From Aeromonas sanarellii (GTDB taxonomy: Bacteria > Pseudomonadota > Gammaproteobacteria > Enterobacterales > Aeromonadaceae), in NCBI RefSeq assembly GCF_000820085.1, contig NZ_CDBN01000098.1:62001-126000 (forward strand): DNA of 64,000 nt. Reading direction: 5' to 3'. Below the pieces are notes generated by a model, which was not told the DNA's origin, did not search any database, and saw only the letters and a list, made by a program, of their open reading frames with translations. Position numbers and translations under genes: made by a program. Below, one piece after another: positions 1 through 9,163 of the stretch (the first letter of the stretch is position 1; each line of letters opens with the position of its first letter).

Positions 1-1262
<1,262 letters not shown>

Positions 1263-1290
1263 GACGCTTTCCGGTTCTTGGCGTGACAAT

Positions 1291-1512
1291 GGGGACATTA
1301 TACCCCGGTCAGCACTGTGGGGACGATTACTCGCCGCTTGTGGCGGCAGCCAGCCTTCGAACGGGCAGGCTAACAAATGAGGGGCATTATACCCCAGTCC
1401 GCACTGCAGGGACGATGACTCGCCGCTTGCGGCAGCCTGCCATGAACGGGCAGGTCAACAAATGGCGGGCAGTATACCCCAGTCAACGCCGGAGGACGAT
1501 TATTCGCCGCAT
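1291..1512 (-). repeat. Three tandem promoter-like repeats upstream of ffh
   Basis: Two nearly complete units (about 1291-1379 and 1381-1465) and a partial third (about 1466-1512) align over their length, with periods of 89 and 85 bp. Each begins on the + strand with a GGGG(A)C-ATTATA-CCCC core. Read on the minus strand, the direction of ffh, this gives TATAAT (1302-1297), TATAAT (1391-1386) and TATACT (1476-1471), flanked by G and C runs. The copy nearest ffh would give a leader of about 28 nt. No good -35 hexamer is visible. A related GGTATACTGCCCC lies inverted at 1578-1590, facing the ypjD-like gene. This accounts for most of the gene-free stretch 1263-1605. Confidence 0.75.
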
Positions 1513-1605
1513 GGAGCGCTTCTACTTATATGTGGGCAGTTGGCCCCTGGCACAACTGGCGAGCATATCTTGTGCAAGGTATACTGCCCCTCTTATCCCT
1601 AAAGC

Positions 1606-2418
1606 TTGTTTGACAACGACCTGGTTATGATCGTGATCTCTGTTCTGGCCCTGGCGTTTTACCTGCTGGCCATCATCGCCTCACTGCACCTGCTGCTCAG
1701 CGCCAAGCCTGTCGGGCAAGCGTCGCTGTTTGCCTGCATCGGCCTTGCCCTGACCGCCCATGGGGTGGCCGTGGGCAGCGAGGTACTGGCCACTCACTCC
1801 GGCCAGAACCTCAGCATGCTGAACGTGGCCTCCCTGGTCAGTCTGATCATCAGCAGCTTCATGACCTGCGTCACCCGCCGCTTCAACGGCTGGATCCTGC
1901 TGCCCGTCGTCTACAGCTTCTCGGCCCTGCTGCTGGCGGCCAGCGCCCTCATTCCCGGGCGCTACATCACCCATCTGGAGGCCCATCCTCAACTGTTGCT
2001 GCACATCGGGCTCGCCTTGCTGGCCTATTCGGTGCTGATGATAGCCTGCCTGTTTGCCCTCCAGCTTGCCTGTCTGGACAGGCAGCTGAAATCGAGAAAA
2101 ATCAGTCATCTGCCTGCCATGCCGCCCCTGATGACGGTGGAGAAGCGCCTGTTCCAGCTGATCTCGGCGGGGCTGCTGTTGCTGACCCTCTCCATCGCCT
2201 CCGGCCTGTTCTTCCTGGAAGACATGTTCGCCCAGGGCAAGTCCCACAAGGCCATCCTCTCGATCCTGGCCTGGTGCGTCTACGCCCTGCTGCTGTGGGG
2301 CCATCACACCCGTGGCTGGCGGGGTCGCAAAGTCATCATGCTGAGCCTGGTCGGCAGCATCATCCTGACCCTGGCCTACTTTGGCAGTCGCTTCGTCAAG
2401 GAAGTGCTGCTGAGCTGA
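1606..2418 (+). CDS. ypjD: CcsA/YpjD-family inner-membrane protein
   Basis: A 270-residue polytopic membrane protein with about eight hydrophobic segments, resembling the cytochrome c assembly (CcsA/HemX) superfamily member YpjD. Its place between ffh and the CorC-like gene matches E. coli ffh-ypjD-yfjD. The biochemical role of YpjD is not established; a link to haem handling is only family inference. The start is uncertain: TTG at 1606 opens the longest frame, but ATG at 1627 is equally possible and neither has a clear ribosome-binding site. A TATACT at 1580-1585 could be its -10 element, which would give a very short leader. Confidence 0.8.
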   Translation: MFDNDLVMIVISVLALAFYLLAIIASLHLLLSAKPVGQASLFACIGLALTAHGVAVGSEVLATHSGQNLSMLNVASLVSLIISSFMTCVTRRFNGWILLPVVYSFSALLLAASALIPGRYITHLEAHPQLLLHIGLALLAYSVLMIACLFALQLACLDRQLKSRKISHLPAMPPLMTVEKRLFQLISAGLLLLTLSIASGLFFLEDMFAQGKSHKAILSILAWCVYALLLWGHHTRGWRGRKVIMLSLVGSIILTLAYFGSRFVKEVLLS

Positions 2419-2458
2419 CGACCCGCCCGCCCCTCAACCACAGACACAGGAGCCCTGC

Positions 2459-3739
2459 TTGGACAGTATCTCAACGAGTACATTGCTGATTGTGCTCGTT
2501 ATCTTGATCCTCTTGTCAGCCTTCTTCTCCAGTTCCGAAACCGGTCTGATGTCCCTCAACCGCTACAAGTTGCGGCATCTGGCCCAGACCAAGCACAAGG
2601 CCGCCCGCCGGGTCGAAAAACTGCTGGCCCGGCCGGACAGGCTGCTCGGCCTCATTCTCATCGGCAACAACTTGGTCAACATCCTGGCTTCCGCCATCGC
2701 CACCATAGTCTGCATCCGGCTGTTCGGGGATCTCGGCGTCGCCATCGCCACCTTCGGCCTCACCCTGGTGGTGCTGGTGTTCGGGGAGGTCACCCCCAAG
2801 ACCCTGGCCGCCATGTTCCCCGAGCGCATTGCCTACCCCGCCTCCTGGGTCCTCAAGGGCTTGATGGTGCCCTTCTCGCCCCTGGTCTGGCTCATCAACA
2901 GCATCACCAACCTGCTGCTCAAGCTCTTGCGCCTCGAACACCGCAAGGATGACGCCCTCAACACCGAGGAGCTGCGCACCATAGTCAACGAGGCGGGCAG
3001 CCTGATTCCCCAGCGCCATCAGGAGATGCTGATCAGCATCCTGGATCTGGACAAGATGACGGTGGAGAACATCATGGTGCCGCGCAGCGAGATCTCCGCC
3101 ATCGACATCAACGACGACTGGAAGCTCATCCTGCGCCAGCTGGCCCACTGCGCCCACACCAAGATCCTGCTCTATCGCGACAACATCGACGATGTGGTTG
3201 GCTTCCTGCACGCACGCGACGCCCTGAGGCTGGTCGCACGGGATCAGTTCAGCAAGTCCAGTCTGCTGCGAGAGGTCGACCCCATCTACTTCATCCCCCA
3301 GGGGACGCCGCTCAATGTGCAGCTGGCCAAGTTCCAGCGCAACAAGGAGAGGATCGGGCTGATTGTCGACGAATATGGCGACATTCAGGGGTTGATCACC
3401 CTGGACGACATACTGGAAGAGATAGTCGGCGACTTCACTACCTCCATGACGCCGACCCCGAGCGACGAGATCCACCCCCAGCCGGACGGCTCCTTCCTGG
3501 TCGAGGGCTCCGCCAGCATCCGCGAGCTGAACAAGGAGATGGACTGGCACCTCCCCACCGATGGCCCGCGCACTCTCAACGGCGTGATCCTGGAGTACCT
3601 GGAGGAGATCCCCCAGCCCAACATCAGCGTCAGGCTGGCGGGCTACCCCATCGAGATCCTCGAGGTGGAGAACAACATGGTGAAGATGGCGAGGATCATG
3701 CCACACCTGTACCGTAACGATTCAGGGTACGAAGATTGA
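2459..3739 (+). CDS. yfjD: CNNM/CorC-family (HlyC/CorC) transporter YfjD
   Basis: A 426-residue inner-membrane protein: DUF21 (CNNM) transmembrane domain (about residues 1-180), a CBS pair (about 200-330, including NIMVPRSEI and GLIVDEYGDIQGLITLDDI) and a C-terminal CorC_HlyC domain (about 340-420). Members of this family are linked to magnesium/cobalt export or resistance. The start is TTG at 2459, decided by AGGAG at 2448-2452 six bases upstream. The gene follows the ypjD-like gene after 40 bp and probably shares its transcript. It ends at a bidirectional terminator facing nsrR. Confidence 0.9.
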   Translation: MDSISTSTLLIVLVILILLSAFFSSSETGLMSLNRYKLRHLAQTKHKAARRVEKLLARPDRLLGLILIGNNLVNILASAIATIVCIRLFGDLGVAIATFGLTLVVLVFGEVTPKTLAAMFPERIAYPASWVLKGLMVPFSPLVWLINSITNLLLKLLRLEHRKDDALNTEELRTIVNEAGSLIPQRHQEMLISILDLDKMTVENIMVPRSEISAIDINDDWKLILRQLAHCAHTKILLYRDNIDDVVGFLHARDALRLVARDQFSKSSLLREVDPIYFIPQGTPLNVQLAKFQRNKERIGLIVDEYGDIQGLITLDDILEEIVGDFTTSMTPTPSDEIHPQPDGSFLVEGSASIRELNKEMDWHLPTDGPRTLNGVILEYLEEIPQPNISVRLAGYPIEILEVENNMVKMARIMPHLYRNDSGYED

Positions 3740-3744
3740 AAAAA

Positions 3745-3765
3745 GGCTGCCGATGGCAGCCTTTT
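3745..3765. terminator. Bidirectional terminator between yfjD and nsrR
   Basis: The stem GGCTGCC (3745-3751) / GGCAGCC (3755-3761) with loop GAT is followed by TTTT and preceded by a run of A, so it can work for both convergent genes. Confidence 0.85.
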
Positions 3766-3769
3766 CGTT

Positions 3770-4237
3770 TCACTCGCTCTCGTCATCCGGCTCCAGCACC
3801 AGGGTCGGGATCAACTCGCCGAACACCTGCTGCAGCTCGTCACGGTTGGCCAGCAGATCTTGCAGCGTATAGCCGTCCATCACCGCCAGGAACGCGTTCA
3901 TCGCCTCCTTCAACGCGCTCTTGAGCAGGCAGACAGAGACGATATGGCAGACGGGGGAACCGCAGTCGATGCCGTCCAGATTGCCTTCCAGCGCCCGGAT
4001 CACCTGGCCTATGTTTATGCTCTCGGGGGAGCAGGCCATGCGGATCCCGCCATTCTTGCCGCGCTGGGATTGCAGGTAGCCCAGCTTCACCAGCTGGTTT
4101 ACCACCTTCACCATGTGGTTGCGGGAGACGTCGTACAGGGCGGACACCTTGGCCACGCTCGACAGTTCGCCCTCCGGCAGGGTGGCCAGATAGAGCAGGG
4201 CTCTCAATCCAAAATCGGTATAGCTAGTCAGTCTCAT
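3770..4237 (-). CDS. nsrR: Nitric oxide-sensing repressor NsrR (Rrf2 family)
   Basis: A 155-residue Rrf2-family winged-helix repressor beginning MRLTSYTDFGLRALLYLA. The iron-sulfur cluster cysteines are at residues 92, 97 and 103 (CGSPVC...C), the spacing used by NsrR, where NO destroys the cluster and lifts repression. I chose ATG 4237 over an upstream in-frame start because known NsrR proteins begin MRLTSYTDF. The gene is divergent from hmp, its classical target, across 111 bp holding FNR- and NsrR-like sites. IscR is less likely, given the cysteine spacing and this neighbour. Confidence 0.93.
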   Translation of the reverse strand: MRLTSYTDFGLRALLYLATLPEGELSSVAKVSALYDVSRNHMVKVVNQLVKLGYLQSQRGKNGGIRMACSPESINIGQVIRALEGNLDGIDCGSPVCHIVSVCLLKSALKEAMNAFLAVMDGYTLQDLLANRDELQQVFGELIPTLVLEPDDESE

Positions 4238-4271
4238 AGTGCCTGCGGCGCATAGCGCAAAGAATTGATGA

Positions 4272-4285
4272 TTGATCCAGATCAA
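4272..4285. promoter_or_regulatory. FNR box between nsrR and hmp
   Basis: TTGAT-CCAG-ATCAA is a perfect match to the FNR/ANR consensus TTGATNNNNATCAA. It lies 63 bp before hmp and 34 bp before nsrR. In E. coli FNR represses hmp; whether it activates or represses here is not shown by sequence. Confidence 0.8.
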
Positions 4286-4296
4286 TTAAACATTTA

Positions 4297-4322
4297 GGAT
4301 GCAACTTATTAAGTGACATTCC
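4297..4322. promoter_or_regulatory. Candidate NsrR operator upstream of hmp
   Basis: An imperfect inverted repeat, GGATG-CA-ACTTA / TAAGT-GA-CATTCC, is centred near 4309. It resembles the 11-1-11 architecture of NsrR sites, with two mismatched positions. It sits just upstream of the hmp ribosome-binding site, where repressor binding would block transcription. Confidence 0.5.
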
Positions 4323-4348
4323 AGATGTTCAATTAGAAAGGACCTCCT

Positions 4349-5542
4349 ATGTTAGACCAAGCCACCATCGCCGTCATCAAGAGCACCATTCCTTTGCTCG
4401 AATCGGCGGGACCAGCCCTCACCCAGCACTTCTACCAGCGCTTGTTCAGCCACCATCCGGAATTGAAGGATGTATTCAATCTGGCTCACCAGCGCAGCGG
4501 CGGTCAGCCGTTGGCGCTGTTCAGTGCGGTGGCGGCCTATGCCAGGAACATCGACAACCTGGGCGCCCTGGCAGGGGCCGTGGAACGCATCGCCCACAAG
4601 CACACGGGTTTCCTCATCCAGCCGGAACAATATCACATTGTAGGTAGTCATCTCTTGGCCACGCTCAAAGAAATGGGTGGTAATGCGGTGACAGAGGAGG
4701 TGCTGGCGGCCTGGGGCAAGGCATATGGCGTGCTGGCCGACATCTTCATCGGCCGGGAGGGCGAGCTCTACCGGGAGCAGGCAAGCCAGGAGGGGGGCTG
4801 GCAGGGTACCCGTTCCTTCATCATCAGGGAGAAGCGCCAGGAGAGCGAACTCGTCACCTCCTTCGTGCTGGCCCCCGTCGACGGCATGCCCGTGCTGCGC
4901 TTCAAGCCGGGTCAATATCTCAGCATCAAGCTGGTTCATCCCAAGCTAGAACACCAGGAGATCCGCCAGTACTCTCTCTCCGATGCGCCCAATGGCCGCG
5001 ACTACCGCATCAGCGTCAAGCGCGAGCCCCAGGGTCAGGCTTCCAACCTGCTGCACGACAAGCTGCACGTCGGTGACGAGGTGACAGTGATGCCACCGGC
5101 AGGCGACTTCTTCCTGCAAGAGGAGACTGCCACCCCAGTGGTGCTGCTCTCCGCCGGGGTGGGACTCACCCCCGTGCTGAGCATGCTCAACCACTTGCTG
5201 GCGAGCGGCCAGGATACCGAGATCCGCTGGCTGCACGCCTGCGAGCGCGGTGCCCAGCACGCGTTCAGAGAGGAGATCCGGGAGAAAAGCCGGCAGCACC
5301 CCAGATTGCAGAGCCGCACCTGGTATCGAGAGCCGGGAGAGCAGGATGTCCAGGGTGAGGATTACGACTTCATCGGCCCCCTGGCGCTGGAGCAGGTCAC
5401 CGACCTCATCCCGGCCAACGCCCACTACTATTTCTGCGGCCCCCTTGGCTTTATGAAGGCGGTGAAGGGTCAACTGGTCGGTTTGGGCGTGCCTGCCGAC
5501 CGGATGCACTACGAGATCTTCGGCCCCCATCAGGAGATCTGA
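4349..5542 (+). CDS. hmp: Flavohaemoglobin (nitric oxide dioxygenase) Hmp
   Basis: Oxidises NO to nitrate using O2, haem, FAD and NADH in the cytoplasm. At 397 residues it matches the family length (E. coli 396). The globin domain (1-140) has B10 Tyr29 and proximal His85 (HKHTGF). The FAD domain has RQYSLSD, and the NAD domain has GVGLTPVLSML and CGPLGFM. ATG 4349 follows AAAGGA. The gene is divergent from nsrR with an FNR box and a putative NsrR operator between, so induction by NO is expected. Confidence 0.96.
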   Translation: MLDQATIAVIKSTIPLLESAGPALTQHFYQRLFSHHPELKDVFNLAHQRSGGQPLALFSAVAAYARNIDNLGALAGAVERIAHKHTGFLIQPEQYHIVGSHLLATLKEMGGNAVTEEVLAAWGKAYGVLADIFIGREGELYREQASQEGGWQGTRSFIIREKRQESELVTSFVLAPVDGMPVLRFKPGQYLSIKLVHPKLEHQEIRQYSLSDAPNGRDYRISVKREPQGQASNLLHDKLHVGDEVTVMPPAGDFFLQEETATPVVLLSAGVGLTPVLSMLNHLLASGQDTEIRWLHACERGAQHAFREEIREKSRQHPRLQSRTWYREPGEQDVQGEDYDFIGPLALEQVTDLIPANAHYYFCGPLGFMKAVKGQLVGLGVPADRMHYEIFGPHQEI

Positions 5543-5572
5543 TCCCGCCTCACCGCCGCGCACAGCTGACAA

Positions 5573-5603
5573 GGCCCGGGCACCCAGGTGCCCGGGCCTT
5601 TTT
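5573..5603 (+). terminator. Rho-independent terminator after hmp
   Basis: A perfect 12-bp stem GGCCCGGGCACC/GGTGCCCGGGCC with a two-base loop is followed by TTTTT. Confidence 0.9.
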
Positions 5604-5625
5604 CATGGTGTCTGGCCGCCAGTGA

Positions 5626-6420
5626 TCAGCGCATCGCCTTGGCGCGGGCGATGGCGTTGGCGGGCATGCGGTTGCCGAGCCGGCTCAGCAGGCTGGCCGC
5701 CTTCTGGTGGGTGGCCTTGTCACCGATGACGGCGCCGTGCAGCCAGTGATAGGCCTCCTCGTAATCCAGCGGGCTCCCCATGCCCTGCAACAGCATCTCG
5801 ACCCACTCCATCTGGGCCCGCAGGAAGCCGAGGCTGGCGGCCTCCCGCATCAGGGTTTCGGCCCGCACCAGATCCTTCTGCACCAAGATGCCCTTCCAGT
5901 AATAGCGACCGAGCTGCTCCAACGCGGGCGCCAGCCCCTGGTTCGCCGCCTCCCACATGTATTGCACGCCGATCTGGGCATCCGGCTTGACGCAGACGCC
6001 CCAGGCCAGCATGTCCCCCCACAGGAACTGATAGGCGGGGATCTTCATCACCGAGGCGCGGGCCTCGATATCCTGGGTCAGCTGGCATCGATCCTGCCTC
6101 ACCCGGGTCAGGTGGCGCCCCTGCTCTATCCAGTTGAGCAGCTCGTCCTGCCGATAGAGCGGCACCGCCTGCAGTTCCCCCGCCGCCGCGGAGACTGCGC
6201 TTGCCGCCTTGGGCAAGGGTGCCGCCGCCGGGGCTGTCGAGGCCGCAGCGGATGCGGCAGGCGCGGCAATGGTCGAACGTTCAGGTGGTGACGTAACTGT
6301 GGCTGGGGGAGACGCGGTCGCCGCAGTCTGGGTTGGTATGGCGGCCGATGCCGGCTCGGCCCCCTGCAAGGGGAGGCTGCACAAACCGACGAGGCCGATG
6401 AGGATACTGGGTTTCATCAT
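5626..6420 (-). CDS. motX: Sodium-type polar flagellar motor protein MotX
   Basis: A 264-residue exported protein. The signal peptide MMKPSILIGLVGLCSLPLQG is followed by an Ala/Pro/Thr-rich linker (about 25-95) and then a MotX/Sel1-like domain: LTQDIEARASVMKIP, FLWGDMLAWGVCVKPD and several TPR-like Sel1 helices (ALEQLGRYYWKGILVQKD). In Vibrio, MotX with MotY forms the periplasmic T ring that anchors the PomAB stator. The low-complexity linker makes it longer than Vibrio MotX (about 211). ATG 6420 has AGGAG seven bases upstream, which rules out the longer frame to 6558. It stands alone, as motX often does. A generic Sel1-repeat protein is the alternative. Confidence 0.82.
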   Translation of the reverse strand: MMKPSILIGLVGLCSLPLQGAEPASAAIPTQTAATASPPATVTSPPERSTIAAPAASAAASTAPAAAPLPKAASAVSAAAGELQAVPLYRQDELLNWIEQGRHLTRVRQDRCQLTQDIEARASVMKIPAYQFLWGDMLAWGVCVKPDAQIGVQYMWEAANQGLAPALEQLGRYYWKGILVQKDLVRAETLMREAASLGFLRAQMEWVEMLLQGMGSPLDYEEAYHWLHGAVIGDKATHQKAASLLSRLGNRMPANAIARAKAMR

Positions 6421-6499
6421 TAGGGATCTCCTGCTGCCCTCTGTTATCGGCAGCCGGGACCATCTCCTTAGCCCGCCACACCAACCCCCGAAAATGACA

Positions 6500-6521
6500 A
6501 AGGGGAGCCTGGGCTCCCCTT
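6500..6521 (-). terminator. Terminator after mdh
   Basis: The stem AAGGGGAGCC/GGCTCCCCTT lies 17 bp beyond the mdh stop. On the minus strand it is followed by TTTGTCATTTT. Confidence 0.75.
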
Positions 6522-6538
6522 GCGATCGACGCGGCGAC

Positions 6539-7474
6539 TTATTTGACGAAGTCGACACCCAGCTGGATGTCGGCCTTCAGGGTGGCCAGCATGCTGTCCA
6601 TCGCCTCTTGCTCGAAGGCGCTCAGCTTGCCGTAGTCCAGCACGGACTCGACACCGTTCTTGCCGAGCAGTACCGGCTGCGCGAAGAAGGTGGCGTGCTC
6701 GCCGTTGCCTTCCACATAGGCGCACTCGATGACGTTGGCTTCCCCTTGCAGACCCTTGATGAGAGACAGACCGAAGCGACAGGCTGCCTGGCCCATGGAG
6801 AGGGTGGCGGAACCGCCACCGGCCTTGGCTTCCACAACCTCGGTACCGGCATTCTGGATGCGCTTGGTCATGGCGGCGACTTCTTCAGCAGTGAAAGACG
6901 CGCCTTCAACCTGAGAGAGCAGCGGCAGAATGGTCACGCCACTGTGGCCGCCGATGACGTTGACGCGCACCTTGTCGACGTTCAGCCCCTTGGCTTCGGC
7001 CACGAAGGTCTCGCCACGGATCACGTCCAGGGTGGTAACGCCGAACAGGCGGCGCTTGTCATAGACACCGGCCTTCTTCAGCACTTCGGCGGCGATGGCG
7101 ACCGTGGTGTTGACCGGGTTGGTGATGATGCCGATCAGCGCTTTCGGGCAGGAGGCGGCACACTTCTCCACCAGATTCTTGACGATGCCGGCGTTGATGT
7201 TGAACAGGTCGGAACGATCCATGCCGGGCTTGCGGGCCACGCCAGCGGAGATCAGCACGACATCGGCGCCGACCAGAGCCGGGCTCGGATCTTCACCGCA
7301 GAAACCTTTTACTTTCACGTCAGTCGGGATATGGCTCAGGTCCGCCGCCACGCCCGGGGTGACCGGTGCGATGTCATACAGGCTCAGTTCGGAACCGGCA
7401 GGAAGGCGATTTTTCAACAGCAGAGCGAGGGCTTGGCCGATGCCACCGGCGGCACCCAGAACGGCAACTTTCAT
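6539..7474 (-). CDS. mdh: Malate dehydrogenase (NAD-dependent)
   Basis: TCA-cycle enzyme interconverting malate and oxaloacetate. At 311 residues (E. coli 312) it starts [14 protein letters not shown], with dinucleotide-binding GAAGGIG at residues 7-13. The substrate arginines are in [14 protein letters not shown], and the catalytic His is in [15 protein letters not shown] preferred ATG 7474 over the frame start at 7486 because of the family N-terminus and a GGAG eight bases upstream. In many gammaproteobacteria mdh lies beside argR; here the art operon separates them. Confidence 0.97.
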   Translation of the reverse strand: MKVAVLGAAGGIGQALALLLKNRLPAGSELSLYDIAPVTPGVAADLSHIPTDVKVKGFCGEDPSPALVGADVVLISAGVARKPGMDRSDLFNINAGIVKNLVEKCAASCPKALIGIITNPVNTTVAIAAEVLKKAGVYDKRRLFGVTTLDVIRGETFVAEAKGLNVDKVRVNVIGGHSGVTILPLLSQVEGASFTAEEVAAMTKRIQNAGTEVVEAKAGGGSATLSMGQAACRFGLSLIKGLQGEANVIECAYVEGNGEHATFFAQPVLLGKNGVESVLDYGKLSAFEQEAMDSMLATLKADIQLGVDFVK

Positions 7475-7716
7475 GATCAACTCCATGTCTAAGCGTAGGT
7501 TTAAGGTTGTTTCTAGTTGGGTTAACGCTGATTCTTATTGTGCGCCTCACCTTAAAGGATCCCCTCCCAAAAAACAATCTGATAACAGTTGTAATCACGG
7601 GTTCTGTGAGCCAGGGAACAAGCGGCGACGAAAGCGGAGAGGAATATGCGATAAATGGGAGGATAAGCACAGATTTCCTGTGCCCACCTCACCATTAAGA
7701 GGTAAATCAGACTGCC

Positions 7717-8379
7717 TCAGGACTGGAATGCCAGCGCTCTGCGCTCACACCAGCGGAAACCAATTGTTAACAATCCATTCATGGTCAGGTAGAGGGCCCC
7801 GGCCACGGTGAACACCGCCAGGGTGTCATAGGTCTGGGCGTTGAGGCGCTGGGCCAGCCCCATGATGTCCATGATGGTGATGGTACTGGCGAGCGAACTC
7901 CCCTTGAGCACCAGGATCACCTCGTTGGAATAGGCGGGCACCAGCCGGCGGGCGGCGTGGCGGGTCTTCATCCAGAGGGTCTGGCCGGCCGAGAAGCCGA
8001 GCGCCCGACAGGCCTCCACCTCGCCGGCGGGGATGGCGTCGAGGGCCCCCTTGAACAGCCGGGTGGAGTAGGCGGCGGTGTTGAAGCCGAGCGCCAGCAC
8101 GGCGCAGAACCAGGGCTGTTTGAGCAGCGGCCAGAGCGGGCTCGCCTTGAGCCACTCGAACTGGCCAGGCCCGTAGTAGATGAGGAAGATCTGGATGAGC
8201 AGCGGCGTGCCGGTGAAGATCAGCACCCAGAGCTGCACCAGCTGGGTCGCCACCGGTATGCGGCGCTCCAGCACCCAGGTCATGCCGATCGCCAGCAACA
8301 CCCCGAGCAGCAGGCTGAACGCGGTGAGCTGCAAGGTAATGGCCAGCCCCCCCAGCAGGGTCATCAGGTAATCCTGCAT
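7717..8379 (-). CDS. artM: Arginine ABC transporter permease ArtM
   Basis: A 220-residue HisM-type inner-membrane permease starting MQDYLMTLLGGLAITLQLTA, with about five membrane segments and the EAA loop near GEVEACRALGFSAGQTLWM. It is the last gene of artP-I-Q-M and pairs with ArtQ to form the channel for arginine. The start codon lies five bases after the stop of a 41-codon remnant frame (8382-8507) that repeats the beginning of artM. Substrate assignment rests on ArtP/ArtI resemblance and the adjacent argR. Confidence 0.9.
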   Translation of the reverse strand: MQDYLMTLLGGLAITLQLTAFSLLLGVLLAIGMTWVLERRIPVATQLVQLWVLIFTGTPLLIQIFLIYYGPGQFEWLKASPLWPLLKQPWFCAVLALGFNTAAYSTRLFKGALDAIPAGEVEACRALGFSAGQTLWMKTRHAARRLVPAYSNEVILVLKGSSLASTITIMDIMGLAQRLNAQTYDTLAVFTVAGALYLTMNGLLTIGFRWCERRALAFQS

Positions 8380-8381
8380 GA

Positions 8382-8507
8382 TCAGCCTCCGTAACGGCGG
8401 GTAGAAGGAGCAGCCTGCTTGAACCCGCAGTCACCCAGCTGACTGAAGGCGGTCGGTTGCAGGGTGATAACAAATCCCCCCAGCAGGGTCATGAGATAGT
8501 CCTGCAT
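8382..8507 (-). pseudogene. 41-codon artM-artQ fusion remnant from a 128-bp tandem duplication
   Basis: This small frame starts with an artM-like N-terminus (MQDYLMTLLGGFVITLQPTA) and switches after about 25 codons to an artQ-like C-terminus (FKQAAPSTRRYGG, compare FGLKQAARYTRRYGG at the end of ArtQ). Its ATG is exactly 128 bp from the artM ATG. It therefore looks like a diverged tandem duplication of the artQ-stop/artM-start junction. It remains open, begins two bases after the artQ stop and ends two bases before artM, so it keeps the tight stop-start spacing. It could be an inert relic or serve translational coupling. Confidence 0.85.
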
Positions 8508-8509
8508 GC

Positions 8510-9160
8510 TCAGCCTCCGTAGCGTCGGGTGTAACGAGCCGCCTGCTTGAGGCCGAACTCGCTCACCAGGCTGATGGCCAGGTAGATGAGTGCCGCGGCG
8601 GCGTACCAGGTGAAGGGTTGATAGGTGCTGGCCGACGCCATCTGCGCCTGGCGCATCATCTCGTTCACCCCGATGAGGGAGACCAGGGCGGTGTCCTTGA
8701 GCAGCACCAACCACTGGTTGCCCAGCCCCGGCAGGGCGTGGCGCCAAGCCTGGGGCAGCACGATGCGAAAGAAGGTGTGCCCCTTGCCCAGGCCGAGCGC
8801 CAGCGCGGCCAGCCGCTGCCCGGCAGGCACCGCATTGAGCGCGGCCCTCAGGGTCTGGGTGGCATAGCTCGCGAACAGCAGGGAGAGCGCCAGCACACCG
8901 CAGGCGAACGGGCTGAACTCCACGTACTCCCCGGTGATGAGGAACAGCACCTGGGTCGAGCCGAAGTAGATGAAGAGCACCACCAGCAGCTCGGGCAGAC
9001 CGCGGATCAGGGTGGTCAGGGTGGCCACGGGCCACACCAACCAGCTGCGCTTGCTGAGCTCGGCAGCGCTGAACGCCAGCGCCAGCGCCATGCCCCCGAC
9101 CAGGGATGCCAGGGCCAGCCCGAGGGTCATCCAGGCTGCATCCAACAACAGGCTCAGCAT
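8510..9160 (-). CDS. artQ: Arginine ABC transporter permease ArtQ
   Basis: A 216-residue HisQ/ArtQ-type permease (MLSLLLDAAWMTLGLALAS) with five hydrophobic segments and an EAA-type loop (NAVPAGQRLAALALGLGKG). It partners ArtM in the inner membrane. The gene starts three bases after the artI stop (9164), which suggests coupled translation. Its 3' end (RYTRRYGG) is duplicated downstream in the fusion remnant. Confidence 0.9.
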   Translation of the reverse strand: MLSLLLDAAWMTLGLALASLVGGMALALAFSAAELSKRSWLVWPVATLTTLIRGLPELLVVLFIYFGSTQVLFLITGEYVEFSPFACGVLALSLLFASYATQTLRAALNAVPAGQRLAALALGLGKGHTFFRIVLPQAWRHALPGLGNQWLVLLKDTALVSLIGVNEMMRQAQMASASTYQPFTWYAAAALIYLAISLVSEFGLKQAARYTRRYGG

Positions 9161-9163
9161 GGC

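Noticed and set aside
7667..7683. Hairpin GCACAG/CTGTGC downstream of artM as a terminator
   Set aside because: Six-base stem without a U-tract; insufficient to call a terminator for the art operon.
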